NCBI GenBank assembly: GCA_014860585.1
Contig: JACZJL010000041.1
Location: 1-50,799, forward strand
Direction: 5' to 3'
From: Bacteroidales bacterium
Lineage (GTDB): Bacteria > Bacteroidota > Bacteroidia > Bacteroidales > 4484-276
Length of the DNA: 50,799 nucleotides
In this document: one piece after another, positions 9,281 to 17,900 of the stretch
Layout: every line of letters starts with the position of its first letter
Numbering within the stretch: position 1 is the first letter of the stretch
The notes under the pieces: model-generated
Told to the model about the DNA's origin: nothing
The model's database searches: none
The model's input: the letters and a program-made list of their open reading frames with translations, nothing else
Translations under genes and position numbers: made by a program

Positions 9281-10954
9281 TTAAATATGATTTTCAACAT
9301 TAAAAGTTTTCTGGCTGTCACTAAATAATGGAGTAAATGCAAATCTTGCTCCGTCGAACAAGCCTTTGTCGCTGAGCTTCAATTCCGGAATTACGAGCAA
9401 TGCCATAAACGACAGGGTCATATAAGGCGCCCTGAGTGTGGAGCCTTTTTCTTTGGTCAGTCTGTCGAGCTTGTCGTAAGCAGCGGCAATCCTATATGCA
9501 TCACCAGCCGACATCAGTCCGGCAACCGGGAGCGGCAGTAATTCCTCCTGATCTCCATCCACCAGCGAAACCCCGCCTTTGGCTTCGATCAGCAGGTTGA
9601 TTGCCCTTACAAGGTCTTCATCATTGGTCCCGATGGCTATGATGTTGTGACTGTCGTGTGCAACTGTGGAAGCCATGGCGCCGCTTTTCAGGTTGAAGTT
9701 GCTGATAAAGGCAACAACAGGCCTGGCAGCCTGATAACGGTTGTAAACCACCAGTTTTAAAATATCCCGCTCCACATCACTTTCCACATTGCCGTTTTTA
9801 ATCTTTGGTTCAACCGACATCGCTTTAGTGATCAACTGCCCTTCGAGTGCCTGAATAACCTGTAATTTACCGGGTTGAAACGGAACACGGATATCTTCGG
9901 TCGAAATCTTTTCTGCATTGAAAACATTTGGTGCGCTCTCCGGAACGGATTCAATGAGGGATTTCCCATTTTCGCCCACTTTCATTCCCTGAACATAGGT
10001 AGCCCGGACGTTGAACTCCTGAAGGTTATCCACAAGAATAAAATCAGCGTCATCACCCACACGCAATAACCCGACATCAAGGCCATAATGCTCAACGGGG
10101 TTAAGGATGCAACTACGCAGAACTTTCATCGGATCGTGTCCCCTGGCGATTGCCCTTTTGACCAACTCGTTGATATGACCTTTTTCGAGGTCATTAGGAT
10201 GTTTGTCGTCGGAACAGAACAGCACCTGATCAGGGTATTGATCCAAAAGATCGACCAGTGCATCAAAATTCTTTGCCGCACTTCCTTCCCTGATCTGAAT
10301 TTTCATTCCCCATTTGATTTTTTCCAAAGCCTCCTCCATTGTAAAACACTCGTGATCAGTGGTGATGCCTGCCTGGATATACCTCCTGGCCTCCTCCCCC
10401 ACCAGACCGGGAGCATGGCCATCGATGGGTTTGTTGTGTTTTTTCGCAATGGCAATTTTTGCCATCACCTCCGGATCATTGAACAACACACCCGGAAAGT
10501 TCATCATTTCGGACATGTATTTAATCTCGCCGGAGCCAAGCAACTCATCCAGCGCGTCAGTTCCAATGCTGGCGCCGGCAGTTTCAAATGCAGTTGCAGG
10601 TACGCAGGATGACGCCCCAAAGTAGAATTTGAAGGGGACTTTTTTTCCGTTACTGATCATGTATTTTATCCCTTCGATACCCATGACATTGGCAATTTCG
10701 TGTGGGTCGGATACTGTGGCAACCGTACCGTGTGCCACTGCAAGTCGTGCAAATTCAGAGGGGATCAGCATACTGCTTTCGATGTGCACATGCGAATCAA
10801 TCAGTCCTGGCAAAATATATTGATCAGGAACATGATCAGTTTCGGCGATTGCTTTGATTTTTCCGTCTTCAATATCAATTGTTCCGGAAAAAATTCTGCC
10901 GTTCCGAAGGTCAGCAATCTTTCCTGAAACCTGGAATTTATCATGGGTTTTCAT
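9281..10954 (-). CDS. ade: Adenine deaminase
   Basis: Converts adenine to hypoxanthine and ammonia in purine salvage. The 557-residue length is usual for the Ade family. The amidohydrolase metal motif is LPGLIDSHVHIESSM; other family blocks are GTVATVSDPHEIANV, NFPGVLFND, DGHAPGL and TDHECF, and the C-terminal adenine-deaminase domain contains VAHDSHNIIAIGTND. The gene starts one base after the stop codon of rex (TGA, one base, ATG), so the two are almost certainly co-transcribed and translationally coupled. That puts a purine-salvage enzyme in the same unit as an NADH sensor. Confidence 0.96.
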   Translation of the reverse strand: MKTHDKFQVSGKIADLRNGRIFSGTIDIEDGKIKAIAETDHVPDQYILPGLIDSHVHIESSMLIPSEFARLAVAHGTVATVSDPHEIANVMGIEGIKYMISNGKKVPFKFYFGASSCVPATAFETAGASIGTDALDELLGSGEIKYMSEMMNFPGVLFNDPEVMAKIAIAKKHNKPIDGHAPGLVGEEARRYIQAGITTDHECFTMEEALEKIKWGMKIQIREGSAAKNFDALVDLLDQYPDQVLFCSDDKHPNDLEKGHINELVKRAIARGHDPMKVLRSCILNPVEHYGLDVGLLRVGDDADFILVDNLQEFNVRATYVQGMKVGENGKSLIESVPESAPNVFNAEKISTEDIRVPFQPGKLQVIQALEGQLITKAMSVEPKIKNGNVESDVERDILKLVVYNRYQAARPVVAFISNFNLKSGAMASTVAHDSHNIIAIGTNDEDLVRAINLLIEAKGGVSLVDGDQEELLPLPVAGLMSAGDAYRIAAAYDKLDRLTKEKGSTLRAPYMTLSFMALLVIPELKLSDKGLFDGARFAFTPLFSDSQKTFNVENHI

Positions 10955-10955
10955 G

Positions 10956-11579
10956 TCACTGCATATTTTTTTTTGTGTGATAGGCCACTTTTTCGAGTGA
11001 GGTGATCATGTCGTACTCATCGAGGTAAACGTGATTTGGCAGGTTAAGCGGTTTTGAGGAAAAATTCAGAATCCCGCTAATTCCCGACTTCACAAGGTGA
11101 TCGGCAGTTTCCACTGCTTTGTCCACGGGTACGGTGATGATCCCTATCGAAATGTTGTGCTCTTTCATCTTACTTTCCAACTCATCTACATGATAAACAG
11201 GCACCCCGGCATAAAGTTTACCGGTTTTTTCGGTATTTACATCAAATGCAGCAACAATTCTAAGTTTAGGTCGCTTACCGCCAAAATATTTCAGGATAGC
11301 TTTTCCAAGGTTACCGAGCCCCATGATGCAGACATTCTGACCTGTTTCGGTATCGATGATATTCCCGATCAGTTCGATCAGTTCCTTAACATCGTACCCC
11401 CGGCGCAATGTGCCATTATAGCCGATCAGCATAATATCCCTCCGCACCTGAACGGGCGTAATGTGAAGCAGTTGGGCTATTTCGTGCGAAAAAATGAATT
11501 CTTTTCCGCCGGCCAGGGTCATCAACAGATTTCTGCGGTATTGACTTAGTCTTTCAATGGTTTTATCAGGTAAATGCAT
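10956..11579 (-). CDS. rex: Redox-sensing transcriptional repressor Rex
   Basis: Rex senses the NADH/NAD+ ratio and represses fermentation and respiration genes. The 207 residues carry an N-terminal winged helix (SQYRRNLLMTLAG ... ITPVQVRRDIMLIGYNG, about residues 10-60) and a Rossmann domain with the dinucleotide motif IMGLGNLGKA near residue 85. The C-terminal swap helix is present (VYLDEYDMITSLEKV). It is the first gene of a rex-ade pair. The promoter at 11607-11635 has the 8-base palindrome CAATATTG in its spacer, which could be an operator, but it does not match the usual Rex site (TTGTGA...TCACAA). Confidence 0.95.
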   Translation of the reverse strand: MHLPDKTIERLSQYRRNLLMTLAGGKEFIFSHEIAQLLHITPVQVRRDIMLIGYNGTLRRGYDVKELIELIGNIIDTETGQNVCIMGLGNLGKAILKYFGGKRPKLRIVAAFDVNTEKTGKLYAGVPVYHVDELESKMKEHNISIGIITVPVDKAVETADHLVKSGISGILNFSSKPLNLPNHVYLDEYDMITSLEKVAYHTKKNMQ

Positions 11580-11606
11580 GAATTGAGATTTTTTTCATTT
11601 TCAGTG

Positions 11607-11635
11607 CAAACTTACTACAATATTGAGTAGCACAA
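11607..11635 (-). promoter_or_regulatory. Promoter of rex-ade
   Basis: Minus strand TTG (11633-11635), 18 bases, then TAAGTTTG (11607-11614), 28 bases before the rex ATG. The spacer contains the palindrome CAATATTG, a possible but unproven operator. Confidence 0.55.
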
Positions 11636-11691
11636 GAAAAACGGGGTAAAAAATGCTCAATAATAAGTTGAAAATAAAAGTTCCGGGAAAT

Positions 11692-11726
11692 AAAAAAGAG
11701 CCACAAATGCGGATTTGCAGCTCTTT
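11692..11726 (-). terminator. Intrinsic terminator of the YugP-like gene
   Basis: Minus-strand hairpin with outer stem AAAGAGC/GCTCTTT and inner stem CAAAT/ATTTG, followed on that strand by a run of six T. It begins 18 bases after the stop codon at 11745. Confidence 0.7.
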
Positions 11727-11744
11727 CAAAAAGGTTTTTCCCCG

Positions 11745-12425
11745 CTATTCTCTTCTTCCTAAAAATATCATGATATAATAGGCAAGGGTTGCGAGTGAAG
11801 CCAGCGCAGCAACAACATAGGTCATTGCAGCCCACTTTAGCCCATCTTTGGCCATTTCGTGCTGTTCTCCCCTTGTCATTCCGGTACCTTCGAGCCACAC
11901 CAACGCCCTGCGTGATGCATCAAATTCTACCGGTAAGGTGATAAAACTAAACAAGGTGGTTAGCCCAAACATGATAATGCCGATAAGCAGCAACTGAGGA
12001 AATATCCCGATAGTCAGGATGCCGGCCAGCAGCACCCATTGCATCCATCGGGAGCTGATACTGACAACGGGAACCAATTGTGAACGCATCTGCAGCCATG
12101 CATAGGCCTGGGCATGCTGCAGTGCATGGCCGGTTTCGTGAGCGGCAACTGCCGCAGCCATCACACTACGCCCGTTGAATACTTCTGGACTCAGGTTGAT
12201 GGTTTTGTTCGTCGGATTGTAATGATCGGTCAACTCTCCGGGAACTGACTTTACCGATACATCGGTTATGCCATTCTGACTTAACATACTTCTTGCAATA
12301 TCACTTCCGGTTTGTCCGGAAGGGAGGGGGATTTTTGAATATTTTGCAAAACGGTTTCTCAAACGGCTTTGAACCATCCAGCTTAACAGCATGAAAACTC
12401 CGAAAATCAGCAAATAGGACATCAT
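11745..12425 (-). CDS. YugP-family membrane zinc metallopeptidase
   Basis: A 226-residue inner-membrane protein of the neutral zinc metallopeptidase (YugP, Zn_peptidase_2) family. It has an N-terminal membrane segment (residues 4-18), then a soluble part with the zinc motif H96-E97-T-G-H100 in AAVAAHETGHALQHA, and three more hydrophobic segments (about 125-142, 143-165 and 205-220). The conserved block LPVEFDASRRAL follows the third. Physiological substrates are not known for the family. It has a strong terminator behind it and no operon partner. Confidence 0.88.
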   Translation of the reverse strand: MMSYLLIFGVFMLLSWMVQSRLRNRFAKYSKIPLPSGQTGSDIARSMLSQNGITDVSVKSVPGELTDHYNPTNKTINLSPEVFNGRSVMAAAVAAHETGHALQHAQAYAWLQMRSQLVPVVSISSRWMQWVLLAGILTIGIFPQLLLIGIIMFGLTTLFSFITLPVEFDASRRALVWLEGTGMTRGEQHEMAKDGLKWAAMTYVVAALASLATLAYYIMIFLGRRE

Positions 12426-12604
12426 AATTTTATTCTTTTAAAAATGATTTAAAATGCATTTGGCTCGCTATCAAAAACTCTGCCAGCAGCTTCGATCGGC
12501 AAATTAACTTCCAAATGCAGAAATTAGTTCAAATTTGTCAGATTTTGGTTAGGAAAACACAATTGTAATCCTCACGTCATGGGTTCAAAGTACAGAATTT
12601 ATGC

Positions 12605-12612
12605 TATGTTTG
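12605..12612 (+). promoter_or_regulatory. -7 promoter element of the glucosaminidase gene
   Basis: TATGTTTG is an exact TAnnTTTG match. It lies just inside the longest reading frame, so the ATG at 12601 would not be on the transcript. The first plausible start downstream is the TTG at 12655. Confidence 0.45.
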
Positions 12613-12654
12613 CAAGGTAAATCAGATCTAAAATTATTACCAGGTTACCTCACA

Positions 12655-13446
12655 TTGAGAATCAAAATTAAAAAATTAAAGATCCCATTCATTTTGATCC
12701 TGTTATTCCTCATGGTCTCCTGCAACTATAGTATAGATCAGAAAGAAGAAGAACAAATTGCAACCAGACGACCGTTGATGGATGAGCACGAATTGTTCAT
12801 TACAACATTCTATCCGATAGTTCATGCCGAAAACTCTTACATAATATCTCAACGTACCCATTTACAATGGTTGCGTGAAAGGCACTGGTTTGCCTTGCGT
12901 TTTGGCAATCACCTGCATTGGCTTAACCAGTTAGGGAGATTTTACAAGTTTGATTCCCTGTATTTTCAACAATCGCTCACGCGGTCTGACTTTGAGCAAC
13001 GGATTGACAGTCTTTTGATTCATGTTGACATGATCCCCGACAAACTGGTGATGGCACAGGCTGTAATTGAGTCAGGCTGGGGAAAGTCCTATTTAGCCAA
13101 AAAAGCAAATAATTATTTCGGGATGCGATGTTTTAAAAAGGATTGCGGCATACCTCCGCATGGCGTGCATTCCCCGGTTTTCTGGCACAGAAAATATCCT
13201 ACAGCTACAGAAAGCGTAAAGGATTACATGCTAAATCTTAATACGGCAAATGCCTATAAAAAGTTAAGAAAGATGAGAGGGGAACAACGGATGAACGGAA
13301 CTGAACCTGACCCCCTTGAATTGGCTGAAACATTGGATAATTACTCAGAAATAGGAAGAGAATACATCAGGATGTTGCACGAGGTGATGAAAAATTACCT
13401 GCCAGAGGATTTAGAGGCTTTTATCCGGCAGAAACCTTCCCAATGA
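12655..13446 (+). CDS. Glucosaminidase-domain lipoprotein (Bax/FlgJ-like)
   Basis: A predicted peptidoglycan N-acetylglucosaminidase. From the TTG at 12655 (263 residues) it begins MRIKIKKLKIPFILILLFLM and has a lipobox ending LMVSC, so it would be a lipoprotein of the cell envelope. The glucosaminidase core is visible: KLVMAQAVIESGWGKS, with the likely catalytic glutamate in VIESGW, then NNYFGMRCF and SVKDYMLNLNTANAYKKLR. This is the Bax-type arrangement. The ATG at 12601 is upstream of a promoter element and gives no proper signal peptide. The TTG start is inferred, not proven. No operon partner. Confidence 0.82.
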   Translation: MRIKIKKLKIPFILILLFLMVSCNYSIDQKEEEQIATRRPLMDEHELFITTFYPIVHAENSYIISQRTHLQWLRERHWFALRFGNHLHWLNQLGRFYKFDSLYFQQSLTRSDFEQRIDSLLIHVDMIPDKLVMAQAVIESGWGKSYLAKKANNYFGMRCFKKDCGIPPHGVHSPVFWHRKYPTATESVKDYMLNLNTANAYKKLRKMRGEQRMNGTEPDPLELAETLDNYSEIGREYIRMLHEVMKNYLPEDLEAFIRQKPSQ

Positions 13447-13519
13447 TATTTTCAGCCTCAAGATCAATAGCTTTTTTCAATAATCTGTAAAAACCGGCTG
13501 TTAAGTAACAAACTTTTTC

Positions 13520-13527
13520 GATATTTG
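13520..13527 (+). promoter_or_regulatory. Duplicated promoter, copy 1
   Basis: GATATTTG (one mismatch to TAnnTTTG) followed by GC. The surrounding 90 bases, through the leader and signal peptide, resemble those at 14839-14846, so the promoter appears to have been copied with the gene start. Confidence 0.45.
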
Positions 13528-13598
13528 CACACTGCTGCATTGATTTGTATTCTTCGAAGAATTTACAATACTATCTTCAACCTTCAATTTTTACAATA

Positions 13599-14606
13599 AT
13601 GAAAACGAGAATTACAATAAGCTGCATCCTTTTCATCCTGCTATTTGTACCCAACACCTACATTGCGGGTCAAAACATCAAAGACTTTACGGATATCGGA
13701 GCTAATGTCCAGTCAGGATCACTACCTCCCGGGTGGGAATACACAATCACATGGCTTGTTAGTGCAATACTAATTCCCCATTATGCAATCATTTCAATTT
13801 ATGGAGATGAACCTCCGGAAGGAAGCTGGCTTGGTGTATTTTATACCGATGAGTTTGGAGTTGAAAAATGTGGCGGCGCCTGCCAGTATGATTACAACCT
13901 ATCAATGATTTTGACAACTTTTGGTAATGATAATTTTACGCCAGAAAAAGATGGATTCAATACTGGGGAAAAATATATATGGCGGATATTTGACAATGTA
14001 ACCATGCTCGAATATCCTGCCATTGCAACATACAACCCAAACTCCGGCAATCCTAACGGAACGTTTGGAGGTTTGTTCTGCGAAATCTTGAAACTGGATG
14101 CAATTCTAACCCTTCAGATTGATGTTTCTGCAGGCTGGAGCGGCTTTTCATTGCCGTTTAATCCGCTGGATCAGGATGTGACAGGTATTTTTTCTGAAAT
14201 CGAAGACCAGTTGATTATTTTGCAAAACGCTGAATTCATTTATTGGCCGGAGGAGGAAATCAACACCTTCCCTTACTGGTGGCCAACGTTTGGAGCTCAA
14301 TTGAAAATGGCTGACGATGCCACGCTCGAGGTTTCCGGAATACCTGGCGAGCGGACCATCAGCCTGCCGGAAGGATGGAGTTATCTTCCTGTGATGAGCA
14401 TTTGTGATGTGGATGTGGTTGCGCTTTTCGTGGTAATAAATGATAAAATTGATCTTGTAAAATCCATCGGCGGATTCCAACTGTATTGGCCTGCCATGGG
14501 TATCAACACGCTGGAAATGCTTCAAACCGGTAAGGCTTACTTGATCAAACTCAATCAGCCTGCAACGATTACCTTCCCCGCTTGCCAGGGCACAGTAAAG
14601 AGGTAA
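13599..14606 (+). CDS. Secreted protein with GWSG-type C-terminal module
   Basis: I do not recognise a named family. The 335-residue protein has a signal peptide (residues 1-25, MKTRITISCILFILLF). A domain of about 130 residues follows (LPPGWEYTITW ... WLGVFYTDEFGVEKCGGACQ ... FNTGEKYIWRIFD), then a two-lobed module of about 165 residues with GWSGFSLPFNP, IYWPEE, LPEGWSYLPV, LYWPAMGINTLEMLQTGKAY. Both parts are paralogous to the C-terminal third of the neighbouring 1799-residue protease. It lacks a recognisable T9SS sorting domain and ends FPACQGTVKR. The start at 13599 mirrors that of the neighbour; an upstream TTG at 13545 is in the leader. Function unknown; surface location is inferred. 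Confidence 0.7.
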   Translation: MKTRITISCILFILLFVPNTYIAGQNIKDFTDIGANVQSGSLPPGWEYTITWLVSAILIPHYAIISIYGDEPPEGSWLGVFYTDEFGVEKCGGACQYDYNLSMILTTFGNDNFTPEKDGFNTGEKYIWRIFDNVTMLEYPAIATYNPNSGNPNGTFGGLFCEILKLDAILTLQIDVSAGWSGFSLPFNPLDQDVTGIFSEIEDQLIILQNAEFIYWPEEEINTFPYWWPTFGAQLKMADDATLEVSGIPGERTISLPEGWSYLPVMSICDVDVVALFVVINDKIDLVKSIGGFQLYWPAMGINTLEMLQTGKAYLIKLNQPATITFPACQGTVKR

Positions 14607-14909
14607 TCTTTCAGACCGGAATTATGCCGTAAGTCATAGAATAGCCAATGATCTCAAATGAGACTGTCTCAAATGTCTATTTTTAATCCAGCACATTGAA
14701 AATCAAATAGGAGAAATCTGCATTTGATTGAATGGTTGGCCTTTACATACTGAGTAACAAAATTGCTACCCTTACCATAAACAGTGAAAGCCCAACGGGA
14801 TTTAACAGAAAAAAACTTATTACAAAACAAATTTTACTGATATTTGCAGACTGTTGCTTTATAATGTGTTCTTCGGAGAATTTGCCAAACTATCTTCAAT
14901 TTTACTACT
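14607..14909. other. Intergenic leader region between paralogues
   Basis: About 300 bases with no gene I can support. The right half holds a promoter and a 5' leader of about 60 bases that resemble those of the gene before it (for example TTCTTCG.AGAATTT and CTATCTTCAA). The left half has no recognisable structure apart from the twice-present word TCTCAAATG. Confidence 0.5.
14839..14846 (+). promoter_or_regulatory. Duplicated promoter, copy 2
   Basis: GATATTTG followed by GCAGACTG, matching GATATTTG/GCACACTG at 13520. It drives the large subtilisin gene, with a leader of about 60 bases. Confidence 0.45.
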
Positions 14910-17900
14910 ATGAAAACGAGATTTACAATCTATTGCATCCTTTTTATCCTTCTTCATTTTTTGCCTACTGTTTACATTGCAGGTCAAAACAGTAAAAACT
15001 TTTCGGGGATCAGGCCTGATCATTACATGGTGGTTTTAGGTGAGCGTCCGCCGATTGATCTGAACAACGTTCCGTCAGATGCTTATGAACCGGGGAAACT
15101 GAAGATCAAACTAAAGGCAGGTCTTGAAAGATTGATGCCAGATCAACCCTTTCATTCTGGTCCGGCGGGTTATGTTATCACTGGCATCCCTTCCCTTGAT
15201 GCGGTAAATCAGGCTTTTGAAATAAAGGCATACAACCCGTTGTTTGCCGGACTTTACGAAACCGGGGTCAGGTCTTCCGAATTTCAGGAAAGACACAAGG
15301 CCTGGGGTTTTCATCTTTGGTTTGAACTGATCGTTGATGAGAAAACTGATGTGCTTGAGGCTGTAAGGCGATTTTCTGCATTAAAAGAGGTGGAAATTGC
15401 TGAACCTGAATACCGCAAACGACTTGTTGTTGATCAACTTTCACCAAACAATCCAGAGCCGGAAAAATACCCGGATGCGACTTCCGGTCTCCGCTGGACT
15501 CCCAATGATCCTCAATATACCAGCCAGTGGCACTACAACAATACCGGACAACAAGGCGGAACTCCCGGCGCCGACATCAGCCTTCAGGAAGCATGGGACA
15601 TCGAAAAAGGAAGCAGCGATGTGATCGTGGCCATTATTGATGGCGGAATTGATTACACACATTCAGATCTTGCCGGAAATATGTGGTCAGGTATAGGATA
15701 TAATTTTGTTACCGGCAGTTCCACAGTTACTGCTCATAATCATGGTACGCATGTAGCCGGAACGGTTGCAGCCGTCAATAATAATAACGTTGGTGTGGCA
15801 GGTGTGGCGGGTGGATCAGGCTCAAACGACGGTGTCAGGTTAATGTCGTGCCAGGTATTCACTACAACCAGCAACGGCGGATTTCACCTGGCGCCAGTTT
15901 ATGCTGCCGACAATGGTGCTGCCATTTCACAAAACAGCTGGAGCTATACCAATCAGGGTGTTTATGATCAATCGGTGCTCGATGCTATTGATTACTTCAA
16001 TTTGAATGGTGGTGGAGATGTCATGACAGGAGGAATAACCATTTTTGCAGCCGGAAACGACAATTCTTCAGGTCAATGGTATCCGGCCTATTATTCAGGG
16101 TCCTTTTCGGTTGCTGCCACAAATAACCAGGACATTAAAGCATGGTATTCAAATTATGATACCTGGATAGATATTTCAGCACCGGGAGGTGAAACCAACT
16201 CGGTTACTGCCCGCGGTGTGTTGAGTACACTCCCGGGAAATAGTTACGGTTATTACCAGGGGACCTCAATGGCCTGCCCCCATACATCCGGCGTGGCTGC
16301 TTTAATGGTTTCACTGGGCTATGGCCAACTCTCCTCCACACAAGTTGCAAATTTCATTCGTACGACCACCGATAACCATTACGGGGTGAATCCTGCGTTT
16401 ATCGGAAAACTTGGCACAGGAAGGCTTAACGCCCATTCGGCATTGCTTGCCGTTCAATCGGTGATATCCAGTGTTGCCAACCCGCAGAGTTTTACCGCAA
16501 CTACAGTAAGTTCAAGCCAGATCAACCTTTCATGGACCAAAAATCCGGACAACAACAGTGTAATGGTCATCTGGTCGTGGAATGGGATTTTTGGAGACCC
16601 TACCGACGGCGTAATCTATAAAAATGGTGACCCTATAACAGGCGGAGGATTAGTGCTGTACCGTGGGAGTAACACTTCGTTTTCGCATACCAATCTCAAT
16701 GGTTCCACAATCTATTATTACAAAGCCTTTTCCTACAATCTGACCAATGAGTACTCAGTCGGACTTTCAACCAATGCCACAACTTTGAGTGGTCCGTTTG
16801 CTGATTTTGAGGCAAATCCAACCACGACCATGTTAACCATCCCGGTTACCTTCACCGATGCATCGGGAGGTGGAACTTTTAATTCCTGGTTGTGGAATTT
16901 CGGAGCAGGGGCGAATCCTTCCACAGCAACTGGGCAGGGACCTCATTCTGTAGTTTATTACACAACCGGAAATAAAACGGTAAGTCTGACCGTAGATGGA
17001 ACCTATACTGCGACAAAAGTGGACTATATTACAGTAAATGAACTGTCATTTTCGTCAAGTGGAACATACACAGCCGGAGATATTTCCACTGATTACAATT
17101 TTCAATCCCTCCCCGGTTCATCTTCATGTCCTGGATCACTGACTGTTACTATTCCGGCAGGTGCAGAGATTACTTCGGTGGATGTAAGTTACCAGATGAC
17201 TGCCCGTAACAATGGCTGGAAATCAGAGCAAAGATCACAACTACGCTGTGTTTCACCTGGTGGAACTTCCGAATCTGTTCTTTTCAGCGGTACAGGCAAT
17301 TCCACAGGAGCGCAGGCCTATAACCGAACAGGACTGACGATTGCAAACGGAGTAACCGGTGGAGGGAATATCCAGTTCCAGTTGCATGCAGGGCGCACCT
17401 GGGGTGGGTCGGGGTGCAATACGACTTATAACAAAGTAGATAACAACACATGGACTGTCACTGTTAATTATCTTTTAAGTCAGGAACCTGTTGCAGATTT
17501 CAGCGCTTCGGCCACAACAATTTATGCCGGCGAATCGGTGAATTTTACCGATCTTTCCACAAACAATCCTACCTCCTGGAGCTGGTCGTTCACGGGCGGA
17601 ACCCCGGCGTCCTCTTCCATCCAAAATCCGGCGGTGGTGTACAATTCGCCCGGGGTGTACAATGTTTCACTCACTGTGACCAATGCATTCGGATCGGATA
17701 CCGAGACCAAAACTGATTTCATCACCGTGCAGGTTGTTCCTTTGCCAGTGGCAGATTTCAGCGCTTCGGCCACAACAATTTACGCCGGCGAATCGGTGAA
17801 TTTTACCGATCTTTCGACGAACAATCCTACCTCCTGGAGCTGGTCGTTCACGGGCGGAACCCCGGCGTCGTCTTCATCACAGAATCCTGTGGTGGTTTAT

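Noticed and set aside
10088-10612. Long 174-codon frame antisense to ade
   Set aside because: Ade is well conserved on the other strand; the antisense frame has no recognisable features.
11607-11635. Rex operator upstream of rex
   Set aside because: The palindrome CAATATTG is present but does not match the known TTGTGA-N6-TCACAA form; autoregulation not claimed.
14732-14995. Plus-strand 87-codon frame before the subtilisin gene
   Set aside because: It overlaps the signal-peptide coding start in another frame and contains the promoter and leader shared with the upstream paralogue.
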